From positions 1-64,000 of the forward strand of contig JAEEHW010000144.1 in assembly GCA_016281055.1 (NCBI GenBank): a DNA stretch of 64,000 bases. Reading direction: 5' to 3'. The DNA comes from Prevotella sp. (GTDB lineage Bacteria > Bacteroidota > Bacteroidia > Bacteroidales > Bacteroidaceae). Below are positions 43,754 to 52,164 of this stretch, in pieces. The translations under genes and the position numbers were made by a program. A model generated the notes under the pieces. The model had not been told where the DNA came from. It worked only from the letters and a program-made list of their open reading frames with translations, and did not search any database. Every line of letters begins with the position of its first letter. The first letter of the stretch is position 1.

Positions 43754-44720
43754 GGACATAGAATACCGTACGATTTATGTCATCAACTGCGTACATGAAA
43801 GAAGTTTGCGGGTAAGCAACGGTGAACTCCTTTTAGAAGAACAAGTTGAAAATAGTGACAAAACCAAGACCTTGACCAAACTTCCATTTCAGAAGATTCT
43901 GGCGGTTTTTGTCATTGGGCATATACGTGTAACGACACCGTTGATAGAAAAATGTCAGAAACATGGTGTTGCGTTAGTCGTTATGAAACCTTCTCTGCGG
44001 CCAGTGTTTTATTGGGCGAACTCAGCAGAAGCCAATTATTTGTTGCATGAGCGCCAGTATAAGTTTGACAAGAATGACATTACTATAGGAAAAGTCATTA
44101 TTCGGAATAAGATAGAAAATCAGTTAAAGGCATTGAAGGATACGCGGTGTAAAGACGAACTGATGACAGAAGCATGTAAGACACTTCAAAGTTGTATAGA
44201 CACTTTGCCTGATGTTGACAACTATGATTCGTTAATGGGTATTGAAGGCGTGGCTGCGAAATCATATTTCAAGGCACTCTTCCAGGATTATAATTGGCAA
44301 CAAAGACGGCCAAGAACCAAGTGCGATGTAATGAATGTTACGCTCGACATAGGCTATACGATGCTGTTTAATTATATAGAGTGTTTCTTGCGTATGTTTG
44401 GTTTTGACCTATATGTAGGTGTATTCCATAGAATGTGGTTCAAACGTAAGTCGTTAGTATGCGATATTATGGAACCATTCAGACCAATTATAGATAAAGC
44501 AGTACGCAAAGCATGGAACAGAAAACAATTTGCGGAGAGTGATTTCATTCTGCAAAAGTCAGAATATAAGTTGAAGTACGAACATAATCCGGAATACAGC
44601 AAAGTCTTTTTTGATGCCCTGATAGCATATAAGACGGAGACCTTTAAATATATACAGGCATATTATCGATGTTTTATGGGATGTAAGTCGGTAAGTGCAT
44701 ATCCATCATTCCGCATTTGA
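43740..44720 (+). CDS. cas1: CRISPR adaptation integrase Cas1
   Basis: 326 aa integrase that, with Cas2, inserts new spacers at the leader end. The metal-binding acids and His are in SLMGIEGVAAKSYFKALF (Glu), VGVFHRMWFKRKSLVCDIMEPFRPIID (His and late Glu, split). An upstream ATG (43719) is in frame, but MFTHKDIEYRTIYVIN at 43740 is the family start. It overlaps the cas4 end by 14 nt and is followed at once by cas2. Confidence 0.97.
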   Translation: MFTHKDIEYRTIYVINCVHERSLRVSNGELLLEEQVENSDKTKTLTKLPFQKILAVFVIGHIRVTTPLIEKCQKHGVALVVMKPSLRPVFYWANSAEANYLLHERQYKFDKNDITIGKVIIRNKIENQLKALKDTRCKDELMTEACKTLQSCIDTLPDVDNYDSLMGIEGVAAKSYFKALFQDYNWQQRRPRTKCDVMNVTLDIGYTMLFNYIECFLRMFGFDLYVGVFHRMWFKRKSLVCDIMEPFRPIIDKAVRKAWNRKQFAESDFILQKSEYKLKYEHNPEYSKVFFDALIAYKTETFKYIQAYYRCFMGCKSVSAYPSFRI

Positions 44721-44721
44721 C

Positions 44722-44994
44722 ATGTTAGTGATAAGTTATGATATCAGCAATGACAAATTGCGCACCAAGTTTTCTAAAATGCTTACGAAGCATGGCGCAA
44801 TACGACTTCAGTTTTCTGTTTATGAAGTTAATAACACCAATGGGATAATGAATAATCTTCTTGCAATGATAGAAGATGTATTTGCCAAACAGTTTGATGG
44901 TGGTGACAGCGTTATTATATTTGATGTAGCAGAGGTGAAACTGAAGAAATATGGTAATGCACTGCATAGGGATACAGATATCGTTTATTTCTGA
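44722..44994 (+). CDS. cas2: CRISPR adaptation protein Cas2
   Basis: 90 aa ferredoxin-fold dimer that bridges two Cas1 dimers. The first strand MLVISYDISNDKLRTKFSKML with its Asp, and RLQFSVYEVNNTNG, are typical. The frame opens earlier inside cas1, but the ATG at 44722, one base after the cas1 stop, is the natural start. It is the last gene before the leader and array. Confidence 0.97.
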   Translation: MLVISYDISNDKLRTKFSKMLTKHGAIRLQFSVYEVNNTNGIMNNLLAMIEDVFAKQFDGGDSVIIFDVAEVKLKKYGNALHRDTDIVYF

Positions 44995-45128
44995 TTTGCA
45001 AACCTCGGTCTCTACATTTATTGATGCTTGAACATAAGTGTTTGAAATGGTGTGTGTTGTGACAAGAATCCATTGCGCTGTTTTATATGCCCCTCTTAAA
45101 TTAATAAAAAAAATGAATCCATAAACTA

Positions 45129-45159
45129 TTGCATATATGGAATTTAATTAGTAATTTTG
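45129..45159 (+). promoter_or_regulatory. CRISPR leader promoter directly before the first repeat
   Basis: TTG (45129-45131), 20 nt, TAATTTTG (45152-45159). Transcription should begin within about 5 nt, next to the first repeat at 45169. The leader 44995-45168 (174 nt) is A/T-rich and contains no ORF. Confidence 0.65.
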
Positions 45160-45168
45160 CAAAGTGAA

Positions 45169-46036
45169 GGCTATAAGCCTTATTTAATTTCTACTATTGT
45201 AGATTTGCAGGATTCAGTAATGCAGATGCGTAGGCTATAAGCCTTATTTAATTTCTACTATTGTAGATCTCTTGCAGTTTGGATTTACCATACTGGGCTA
45301 TAAGCCTTATTTAATTTCTACTATTGTAGATACGTAAGGTAGAGGTCTGAGCCTGATACGGCTATAAGCCTTATTTAATTTCTACTATTGTAGATTATAT
45401 ACATTAAGCAGCTGATGTCTTGCAGGCTATAAGCCTTATTTAATTTCTACTATTGTAGATACTGGTCAATGAGTGATTTAACAACCTTCGGCTATAAGCC
45501 TTATTTAATTTCTACTATTGTAGATTTAATAATCAGTAAAGCCGCGCCAATCGGCTATAAGCCTTATTTAATTTCTACTATTGTAGATCAACTTTCTCGT
45601 TAAAATACTGCGGCAGGCTATAAGCCTTATTTAATTTCTACTATTGTAGATACATTTGATTAATGCAACAACAAATCAAGGCTATAAGCCTTATTTAATT
45701 TCTACTATTGTAGATGCTCGCTAATGTTGGTGACCTATACGAGCGGCTATAAGCCTTATTTAATTTCTACTATTGTAGATGATCGCACCTGACCATGGAG
45801 ACTCCAGGGGCTATAAGCCTTATTTAATTTCTACTATTGTAGATGATGTTTCCGGTGGTCTTGGTATCAAGTGGCTATAAGCCTTATTTAATTTCTACTA
45901 TTGTAGATTTATGCATTACGTTCATCAAGTTAAGAAGGCTATAAGCCTTATTTAATTTCTACTATTGTAGATTACATAGTTAGTCAAGACGCTCGTTTTC
46001 GGCTATAGCTAAATTCATTTCTACTTAATATTAAAA
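45169..46036 (+). CRISPR. Type V-A CRISPR array, 13 intact repeats and one decayed terminal repeat, 13 spacers
   Basis: The 36-bp repeat starts GGCTATAAGCCTTATTT and ends AATTTCTACTATTGTAGAT; all 13 full copies (45169-45972) are identical. The 19-nt end forms the UCUAC-UAUU-GUAGA pseudoknot handle read by Cas12a, so pre-crRNA is made from the plus strand. Repeats start at 45169, 45233, 45296, 45360, 45425, 45490, 45553, 45616, 45680, 45745, 45809, 45873 and 45937. Spacers are 27-29 nt and all different. The last unit at 46001-46036 is decayed in its 3' half and has lost the GTAGA arm. No tracrRNA is needed or seen. I noticed no spacer matching this window. Confidence 0.99.
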
Positions 46037-46134
46037 TGAGAAAATTTGAGAATGGCCATGTTGTTCAATGTAATTACGCCAGCAATAAGTAAGCACCTCA
46101 TATATATGTAAGAGTGGAGAACAGAAAGAAGATG

Positions 46135-46164
46135 CAACTGCCGGGAAAATCTCGGCAGTTGTTT
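46135..46164 (+). terminator. Probable terminator of the CRISPR transcript
   Basis: CAACTGCCG (46135-46143) and CGGCAGTTG (46153-46161) form a 9-bp perfect stem followed by TTT, about 100 nt after the last repeat. Confidence 0.65.
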
Positions 46165-46208
46165 CCAAAATGGAAATAGTTCATCAGGAAGGTTAGTGAG
46201 GATAAATG

Positions 46209-46374
46209 ATACAGTCAAATACACATGTCTCTATCACTCCTCTATCACTCCTCTATCACTCCTCTATCACTCCTCTATCACTCCCTTTTCACTCCACCAT
46301 CACTCCTCTATCACTCCTCTATCACTCCCTTATCACTCCACCATTACTCCCTCGTCACTCCACCATCACTCCCC
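46209..46374. repeat. 32-bp word plus 11-bp tandem repeat (CTATCACTCCT)
   Basis: After the 32-bp word (46209-46240) come about a dozen units of CTATCACTCCT and variants (CCATCACTCCA, CTTATCACTCC). Related tracts occur at 36101-36133 and 37733-37770. Open frames across it only translate the repeat (SITPLSLLYH). Confidence 0.85.
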
Positions 46375-46389
46375 CCAAACAACAAAAAA

Positions 46390-46415
46390 ACACCCCGGCA
46401 GTTGTGCCGAGGTGT
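46390..46415 (-). terminator. Terminator of ddh
   Basis: On the minus strand ACACCTCGGCA, CAAC, TGCCGGGGTGT followed by TTTTTTT makes a clear intrinsic terminator 33 nt past the ddh stop. Confidence 0.88.
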
Positions 46416-46447
46416 ATTCGTGATATTATTTCTGTAATCAGGATGTC

Positions 46448-47347
46448 TTACACGAGATGTGAGATGAGGTCCTCGCGGTCACCTGGCAGATAGTCGATGA
46501 CAGGAATCTCAATCATAGTGTAGCAGCCTGGCTGCTGCTTCAGTGAGGCACGAGCCACGTTGACAAGTACCTGTGCTGTGAGGGCAGGGTTGTTGATCTT
46601 CATGTTGAACTCGAAGAGCTGGTTGTGGGTCTTGCCACTGACACCCTTGCGAGTGAGGTTTACGCCGTGACCTACATCGTTGAGGGCGTCAACAGACTCT
46701 ACCTGGAAGACGTGTGTCTCGTCGCTGGCGAAGTATGGGTCAGCCTTGATGGCCTTTGTTACCTCTTCGAGGTTTGCACCGTCCTCAAGCTCTACATATA
46801 CCATGCGGCGGTGTATGCCCTCGCCTACAGGGATGGTCATTGACAGAGCATCCTTCACACCGGCTTTAGAACGAACGCAGACAGAGTGTCCCATAGAACG
46901 GCCTGGGCCGAAGTTGGTGTATGACAGTCCCTTTGGTGCCAGTGACTGCATCAGTGTGCGGACGATAGAGTCTGAACCTGGATCCCATCCGGCAGCGATG
47001 ACGGCAACGGTGCCGTTCTTCTGTGCTATGGGTGTGAGTGCGCGGCGATAATCCACGATAGAGGTGTGGATGTCGAAAGAATCGACGGTGTTGATGCCCA
47101 TGGCGAGAATCTTCTCGGCATACTCCTGACATGAACGTGTAGGAGTGGCGAGGATTGCCACGTCAACGTCCTTGAGTTCGGCGATGTCCTTGACAACGTC
47201 ATACTGTGCCAGCTCTGCTGGCTTGTTCTCTGCGCCGGCGCGGCGCACTACTCCTGCAATCTCGAAATCTTCTGCTGCTTCGAGAGCTTCGATGGCAAAT
47301 TTGCCGATGTTGCCGTAACCTACTACGGCTGCTCTGATTTTTTTCAT
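46448..47347 (-). CDS. ddh: meso-Diaminopimelate D-dehydrogenase
   Basis: 299 aa NADPH enzyme that makes meso-diaminopimelate from tetrahydrodipicolinate in one step, for lysine and peptidoglycan. The Rossmann start is VVGYGNIGKFAIEAL; AILATPTRS, NTVDSFDIH, AAGWDPGSDSIVRTL and NFGPGRSMGHSV are family segments. In Bacteroidales this route is common beside the aminotransferase route. It is transcribed on the minus strand with a strong terminator; a gap of 79 nt separates it from the PFL gene, so they may share a transcript. Confidence 0.96.
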   Translation of the reverse strand: MKKIRAAVVGYGNIGKFAIEALEAAEDFEIAGVVRRAGAENKPAELAQYDVVKDIAELKDVDVAILATPTRSCQEYAEKILAMGINTVDSFDIHTSIVDYRRALTPIAQKNGTVAVIAAGWDPGSDSIVRTLMQSLAPKGLSYTNFGPGRSMGHSVCVRSKAGVKDALSMTIPVGEGIHRRMVYVELEDGANLEEVTKAIKADPYFASDETHVFQVESVDALNDVGHGVNLTRKGVSGKTHNQLFEFNMKINNPALTAQVLVNVARASLKQQPGCYTMIEIPVIDYLPGDREDLISHLV

Positions 47348-47426
47348 TGTGTTATTGGTTGTTTTATTTGTTATTTTCGTTGTGTCTCTATATCAATATC
47401 TCGTTATAACGCTTTGCTTTGTTTAA

Positions 47427-48800
47427 TTAATTCTTGAAACTGTGTATCGGTGCCGGTATGCGTCCTATGCGGTTGACGAAGCGTTCGCAGCCGAATGTGT
47501 TTACTGGCATTATCGGAGCATATCCGAGCAGGCCGCCGAACTCTACCGTATCGCCCACCTTCTTGCCTATCACTGGTATGATACGCACGGCAGTGGTCTT
47601 TTGGTTCACCATGCCTATGGCGCTCTCGTCGGCAATGATGCCAGATATTGTGGCGGCGGTGGTGTCGCCTGGTATGGCAATCATGTCAAGGCCTACGGAG
47701 CATACACATGTCATGGCTTCCAGTTTCTCTATTGTCAGTGCACCGGCATTGACGGCATCAATCATACCCTGGTCTTCGCTTACGGGGATGAAAGCGCCTG
47801 ACAGGCCGCCGACGTATGAGCTTGCCATCACACCACCCTTTTTTACCTGATCGTTGAGCATGGCGAGACAGGCCGTGGTGCCTGGGGCTCCGGCACGCTC
47901 CACTCCCATGCACTGCAGTATGTCGGCCACAGAATCGCCGATGGCTGGCGTGGGTGCGAGGGACAGGTCTATGATGCCGAATGGCACGCCAAGGCGTCTT
48001 GATGCTTCCTGGGCTACGAGTTGACCGACGCGCGTTATCTTGAAAGCCGTTTTCTTTATGGTTTCAGAAAGTGTCTCAAAGTCGGCAAGGCAGTCCTTGT
48101 CCATCTGTTCCAATGCATATTTTACGACACCAGGTCCAGACACACCCACATTGATAATGGCATCGGCTTCTGATACGCCGTGGAATGCACCGGCCATGAA
48201 CGGGTTGTCGTCGGGAGCGTTGCACAGTACCACGAGTTTTGCACAGCCAAGAGAATCCTGTTCCTTGGTGTATTCCGCAGTCTGCTTTATTATCTCTCCC
48301 ATAAGACGCACTGCATCCATATTGATGCCAGTCTTTGTTGAACCAACATTGATGCTTGAGCAGATACGTTCCGTTTCCGCCATAGCCTGTGGTATGGAGC
48401 GTATGAGCAGTTCGTCGCTTTTTGTCATGCCCTTGCTTACGATGGCAGAGTAGCCTCCGAGGAAATTCACTCCCACCTCTTTCGCAGCTTTATCGAGTGC
48501 CTTGGCTATCTGCACGTAGTCGGCAGGAATCTTGCAGCATGCGCTGCCCACCAGTGAGATGGGCGTGATGGAAATGCGCTTGTTTACGATTGGTATGGCG
48601 AATTCGCGGCTTATCTCCTCACCAGTCTTGACGAGGTTGCGAGCCAGCGTAGTAATTTTCTTGTATATATTCTCACACGTGGCATCAAGTGAAGCGTTGG
48701 CGCAGTCAAGCAGACTGATACCCATTGTTATGGTGCGCACGTCAAGGTTTTCCTGCTCGATCATCTTGTTAGTCTCGAGCACCTCAGATATATTTATCAT
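47427..48800 (-). CDS. PFL/UPF0210 (DUF711) family protein
   Basis: 457 aa cytoplasmic protein. Family segments are [62 protein letters not shown] and [19 protein letters not shown]. Structures of relatives recall pyruvate-formate-lyase-like barrels, but no reaction is established. It lies 22 nt downstream of the ACT-domain gene. This ACT-PFL pair is widely conserved, so the ACT protein may sense an amino acid or metabolite for it. Confidence 0.92.
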   Translation of the reverse strand: MINISEVLETNKMIEQENLDVRTITMGISLLDCANASLDATCENIYKKITTLARNLVKTGEEISREFAIPIVNKRISITPISLVGSACCKIPADYVQIAKALDKAAKEVGVNFLGGYSAIVSKGMTKSDELLIRSIPQAMAETERICSSINVGSTKTGINMDAVRLMGEIIKQTAEYTKEQDSLGCAKLVVLCNAPDDNPFMAGAFHGVSEADAIINVGVSGPGVVKYALEQMDKDCLADFETLSETIKKTAFKITRVGQLVAQEASRRLGVPFGIIDLSLAPTPAIGDSVADILQCMGVERAGAPGTTACLAMLNDQVKKGGVMASSYVGGLSGAFIPVSEDQGMIDAVNAGALTIEKLEAMTCVCSVGLDMIAIPGDTTAATISGIIADESAIGMVNQKTTAVRIIPVIGKKVGDTVEFGGLLGYAPIMPVNTFGCERFVNRIGRIPAPIHSFKN

Positions 48801-48822
48801 GTCAAGAATTATGCATTATGAA

Positions 48823-49095
48823 TTATATTCTGTGCATCTTGTCGAAGATGTCTTCCAACTGGCATTTCACCTGCACTCCCATGCCGTCTCCTATGGCAGA
48901 CAGTTCTGTAGCCACTTGGTCGAAGGCAGTGTTGCATCGTGACATATCGACAATCATCATCATGTTGAAATACTCCTGTACGATAGTCTGTGAGATGTCG
49001 AGGATGTTTATCTGACTGTCTGCCAGATAGGTGCATACTTTAGCGATGATGCCGACGGTGTCTTTTCCTACGACGGTTATTATTGCGCGTGTCAT
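48823..49095 (-). CDS. ACT-domain protein (UPF0237)
   Basis: 90 aa, a single ACT fold (MTRAIITVVGKDTVGIIAKVCTYLADSQINILDISQTIVQ, split), the small-molecule sensing module of amino-acid metabolism. It heads the operon with the PFL/UPF0210 gene, an arrangement conserved across bacteria. The start ATG lies 32 nt after a consensus promoter. The ligand is unknown. Confidence 0.92.
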   Translation of the reverse strand: MTRAIITVVGKDTVGIIAKVCTYLADSQINILDISQTIVQEYFNMMMIVDMSRCNTAFDQVATELSAIGDGMGVQVKCQLEDIFDKMHRI

Positions 49096-49127
49096 GTTGT
49101 ATGAATCGTAATTTGTTATTTTGAGTG

Positions 49128-49158
49128 CAAAGATAGTAATAAAATAGCAAATAGCAAA
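49128..49158 (-). promoter_or_regulatory. Promoter of the ACT-PFL operon
   Basis: On the minus strand TTTG (49158-49155), 19 nt, TATCTTTG (49135-49128). Confidence 0.85.
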
Positions 49159-49276
49159 GAAAAATATCGTTTTATTTTACTTTTTTCAATAAAATACAAA
49201 GAATAACACGCAAAATGTTAGTTTTGTTATTGTTTTTACGGCAATATCTCATAGCGTAATATTCATTAAATGTGCA

Positions 49277-49301
49277 TTTGTGCCATTTAAGATGGCACAA
49301 A
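49277..49301. other. Perfect 10-bp hairpin upstream of the ACT-PFL operon
   Basis: TTTGTGCCAT (49277-49286) and ATGGCACAAA (49292-49301) pair around TTAAG. It lies between the tRNA terminator and the ACT promoter. It may be a protein site or part of tRNA transcript termination. Confidence 0.5.
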
Positions 49302-49341
49302 ACCCAAGTCATTTGTTAATGCCTTGTTTTTACAAAAACAA

Positions 49342-49380
49342 AAAATCAGCAACTTGAATTTCTTCTAAGTTGCTGATTTT
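49342..49380 (-). terminator. Terminator of the tRNA gene
   Basis: AAAATCAGCAACTT (49367-49380 read on the minus strand) pairs with its complement at 49342-49355 over 14 bp and is followed by TTTTTGTTTTTG on the minus strand. Confidence 0.88.
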
Positions 49381-49385
49381 CGGTG

Positions 49386-49459
49386 TGGACCAGCCAGGGC
49401 TTGAACCTGGGACCTCCAGATTATGAGTCTGTTGCTCTAACCAACTGAGCTACAAGTCC
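49386..49459 (-). tRNA. tRNA-Met (anticodon CAT)
   Basis: The minus strand folds as a cloverleaf: acceptor GGACTTG/CTGGTCC with T-G and T-T oddities, D stem GCTC/GAGC, anticodon loop CTCATAA, T arm CCAGG-TTCAAGC-CCTGG, discriminator A. The CCA end is not encoded (CACC follows). CAT is also the anticodon of tRNA-Ile2 before lysidine modification, but the body resembles elongator tRNA-Met of Bacteroidota. It has its own promoter and terminator. Confidence 0.9.
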
Positions 49460-49483
49460 AGTGCAATTTTGATTTTGCGAGTG

Positions 49484-49515
49484 CAAAGGTAGTAATTTTA
49501 TTTTGAATATGCAAA
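49484..49515 (-). promoter_or_regulatory. tRNA-Met promoter
   Basis: On the minus strand TTTG (49515-49512), 20 nt, TACCTTTG (49491-49484), 24 nt before the tRNA 5' end. Confidence 0.82.
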
Positions 49516-49655
49516 TTTTTTGTGTAGTTTTTTGTGGCGTGGCTGATATTTTCTTTATTTGTAGAGTTTACAGAGGCTATTTGCTGCGATGTGATGAATG
49601 AGATTTTATCATTGAGCGTGATAATAGGTTGGTGTGTGGTGCCTCAGAGATGGGG

Positions 49656-49711
49656 CGTATAAAACACGCAGAGGTGAAAAAATGCTTTTTCACCTCTGCG
49701 TGTTTTATACG
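49656..49711. terminator. Perfect 26-bp inverted repeat after the PurF-like gene
   Basis: Arms 49656-49681 and 49686-49711 (outer CGTATAAAACACGCAGAGG) are exact complements around ATGC. The hairpin lies 38 nt past the 3' end of the PurF-like gene and is a likely terminator. Its length and perfection are far beyond what termination needs. Confidence 0.75.
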
Positions 49712-49748
49712 GGACACCTTATTAATAGATGTATTCGTGAAATGATTT

Positions 49749-51218
49749 TTATATGGTGTGTGATGAACTACCATCGAAACAGTGGGTGCAGACTTTGCAC
49801 TTGGGCAGTCCGATGGCCTCTATGATGGTTTCAAGTTTTGCGAAGCGCAAAGAGTCAAGGTTCAGACGCTTGGCAATCTCCTCCACCATTGCCTTGTATT
49901 CAGGTGAATCTGTGGTGGCGTATTCCTTCAGTCTTGCCTCTGGTATGTTCTGACTTTCTGTAGAGTCGGCGTCAGCCAGCATGGTAGCTTCCTTGTTGCC
50001 TGTCTCGAAGTCTTGTATCACACGGCGTGTGATGAGTTCCAGTTCGCTCTTTGAAGCAGAGAAATTGATGAACGGGCATCCCCATATCAGTGGTGGACAC
50101 GCTATGCGCATGTGCACCTCCTTGGCGCCGAGTTCCTTCAGTATCTTAGTGTTTTCACGAAGTTGTGTGCCGCGAACTATGGAATCGTCGCAGAAAAGAC
50201 ATCTCTTACCCTTCAGCATAGCCTTGTTGGGTATCAGTTTCATCTTTGCCACGAAGTTTCGTGTATTCTGGTTTGCCGGCATAAACGAGCGTGACCATGT
50301 AGGTGTGTACTTCGATATGCAACGCTGGTACGGCACTTTGTGTCCGGCAGCATAGCCAGTGGCCATTCCCAGTCCTGAGTCAGGTATTCCGCCAGCATTG
50401 TCCACCTCGGTGTCGTCTTCCTCGCCCATAGCGTAGCCGGTATGATAGCGTACCTCCTCTACGTTCTTTCCTTCGTAGAAAGATGTGGGGAAGCCGTAAT
50501 ATATCCACAGGAACGAGCATACCTGCATGTTGTCTTCTGCCTTGCGCAATATTTCCATGCCGTCAGCGGTGAGCTGCACCACCTCGCCTGGACCGACATA
50601 GTGTTCTATCTCGTATCCCAGGTTGGGAAACGCCGTTGTTTCAGACGTTGCAGCCATTGCACCATCTTTCTTGCCGATGACTATAGGTGTGCGTCCCCAG
50701 AAGTCTCGTGCTGCGATGATGCTGTGGTCTGTGAGGATGAGCATGGAGCATGAGCCCTTGACATTCTTATATACATTCTCTATGCCCTCAACGAAGTTCT
50801 TGCCTTTGATTATCAGCAGTCCGATAAGTTCCGTTGGGTTGATACGTCCTGAAGAGAACTCAGAGAGCACCATGTTCTGGTCAAGAAGACTCTTTGCAAT
50901 CTCCTCGGCATTGTTTATCTTGCCGACAGTGACGATGGCAAAGCGTCCAAGGTGTGAGTTCATCAGAAGAGGCTGTGCGTCAGTGTCTGATATGACGCCG
51001 ATGCCCTGTTCACCGAAGAACTTAGGCAACTCTTCCTCAAACTTTGTACGGAAATAGGTGCTCTGCAGGTTATGGATGGAGCGGCGGAACCCGCCGGTAT
51101 CCTTACTGTAAGTTGCAATGCCGCCTCGTTTTGTTCCGAGGTGTGACTGATAGTCAACGCCGTAGAACAACTCCTCCACACAGCGTTGCTTTTGTATTGT
51201 TCCGAAAAAACCGCCCAT
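49749..51218 (-). CDS. PurF-like amidophosphoribosyltransferase without the N-terminal cysteine
   Basis: 489 aa. The N-terminal Ntn domain (about 1-230: SHLGTKRGGIATY, MNSHLGRFAIVTVGKI) and the C-terminal PRTase domain with PRPP motif RCLFCDDSIVRGTQLREN follow PurF, which adds glutamine nitrogen to PRPP in purine synthesis. However, the protein begins MGGFFGTIQK: the nucleophile Cys that must follow Met1 is Gly. Glutamine cleavage should thus be lost. Cysteines in CPPLIWGCPF and CKVCTHC could bind an iron-sulfur cluster as in B. subtilis PurF. To my recollection this form is a Bacteroidales paralogue. It may use free ammonia, have another substrate, or act as a regulator. Confidence 0.82.
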   Translation of the reverse strand: MGGFFGTIQKQRCVEELFYGVDYQSHLGTKRGGIATYSKDTGGFRRSIHNLQSTYFRTKFEEELPKFFGEQGIGVISDTDAQPLLMNSHLGRFAIVTVGKINNAEEIAKSLLDQNMVLSEFSSGRINPTELIGLLIIKGKNFVEGIENVYKNVKGSCSMLILTDHSIIAARDFWGRTPIVIGKKDGAMAATSETTAFPNLGYEIEHYVGPGEVVQLTADGMEILRKAEDNMQVCSFLWIYYGFPTSFYEGKNVEEVRYHTGYAMGEEDDTEVDNAGGIPDSGLGMATGYAAGHKVPYQRCISKYTPTWSRSFMPANQNTRNFVAKMKLIPNKAMLKGKRCLFCDDSIVRGTQLRENTKILKELGAKEVHMRIACPPLIWGCPFINFSASKSELELITRRVIQDFETGNKEATMLADADSTESQNIPEARLKEYATTDSPEYKAMVEEIAKRLNLDSLRFAKLETIIEAIGLPKCKVCTHCFDGSSSHTI

Positions 51219-51234
51219 AGTCCTTGGTTTGTTC

Positions 51235-51275
51235 AAAATTGAATAGTGAAAAGAGAATAACACATATTCAATTTT
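51235..51275 (-). other. Hairpin between fabI and the PurF-like gene
   Basis: AAAATTGAATA (51235-51245) and TATTCAATTTT (51265-51275) pair perfectly over 11 bp. The loop holds GTGAAAAGAGAATAA, like the GTGAATAGTGAAAA repeats at about 6655-6700. It could lower readthrough from fabI or be a remnant of a dispersed repeat. Confidence 0.5.
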
Positions 51276-51300
51276 CACTATTCATCATTCGTTTATATTT

Positions 51301-52164
51301 TTATCCGTAAATAATCTTACCGTTCTCGTCAGTGTTCTCTGGTATGAACGACTTGTTGTACTGTTCCATGCCACGCAGTGACATACCCATGTTAGAGAAT
51401 CCTCCGTCATGGAACAGAGTCTGCATCGTCACCTTCTTTGTAAGGTCAGAGAATAGTGTCATGCAGTAGTCTGCGCAGTCGTCAGCAGAGGCGTTGCCCA
51501 ATGGTGACATACGGTCAGCGAAGTCGAGCATACCGTCGAATCCCTTGATGCCTCCACCAGCGGTGGTGAGTGTAGGCGACTGTGATATGCAGTTGATGCG
51601 TACGCCCTTCTCGCGGCCATAGATGTAACCGAATGAACGTGTGATGCTCTCGAGCAGAGCCTTTGCATCCGCCATGTCGTTGTATCCGAAGAATGTGCGG
51701 TGGCTTGCCACGTATGTCAGTGCCACGATAGAGCCACATTCTGCGATGGCATCAAGTTTCTTTGCCACCTGTATCATCTTGTGGAATGATATGGCTGAGA
51801 TGTCAAGAGTCTTGTCGAGGAAGTTATAATCAAGGTCGTCGTATGTACGTTTCTTACGCATGTTCACAGACATGGCGCAAGAGTGCAGTACGAAATCAAT
51901 TTTTCCTCCAAGTGCTTTCTGTGCTTCAGTGAAAAGGTTTTCCAAATCTTCCACGCTTGTTGCATCGGCTGGAATTACCGCTGCTGCGTTTGTTTTCTTA
52001 GCAAGTTCGTCAAGTGTACCCATGCGTATCGCTACGGCTGTGTTGGTGAGTACGATCTGTGCGCCTTCTTCTACGGCGCGTTCTGCTACTTTCCAAGCGA
52101 TAGACTGTTCGTTCAGTGCACCAAAGATGATGCCACGCTTGCCTTTGAGTAAGTTGTAAGCCAT
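51301..52164 (-). CDS. fabI: Enoyl-ACP reductase (NADH)
   Basis: 287 aa short-chain dehydrogenase-type enzyme for the last step of fatty-acid elongation, the target of triclosan. It shows the FabI cofactor segment GIIFGALNEQSIAWKVAERA, then FVLHSCAM, the catalytic Tyr-x6-Lys in FGYNDMADAKALLE, and ISQSPTLTTAGGGIKGF. The Bacteroidota-type C-terminus (RGMEQYNKSFIPE) is present. The PurF-like gene follows on the same strand after 82 nt. Confidence 0.96.
   Translation of the reverse strand: MAYNLLKGKRGIIFGALNEQSIAWKVAERAVEEGAQIVLTNTAVAIRMGTLDELAKKTNAAAVIPADATSVEDLENLFTEAQKALGGKIDFVLHSCAMSVNMRKKRTYDDLDYNFLDKTLDISAISFHKMIQVAKKLDAIAECGSIVALTYVASHRTFFGYNDMADAKALLESITRSFGYIYGREKGVRINCISQSPTLTTAGGGIKGFDGMLDFADRMSPLGNASADDCADYCMTLFSDLTKKVTMQTLFHDGGFSNMGMSLRGMEQYNKSFIPENTDENGKIIYG

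Noticed and set aside
44995..45168. Possible tracrRNA or anti-CRISPR gene between cas2 and the array
   Set aside because: Cas12a needs no tracrRNA, no anti-repeat is present, and no reading frame of note is found; it is the leader.
45205..46000. Self-targeting spacers
   Set aside because: By eye no spacer matched other parts of this window. A whole-genome search would be needed to exclude them.
46196..46493. Plus-strand open frames of 70-95 aa after the CRISPR array
   Set aside because: They translate the 11-bp CTATCACTCCT tandem repeat in all three frames (SITPLSLLYH-type text), with no start signals and no conserved content.
49386..49459. tRNA gene as an integration site for a mobile island
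   Set aside because: No integrase, no repeated tRNA 3' end and only core genes are found beside it.
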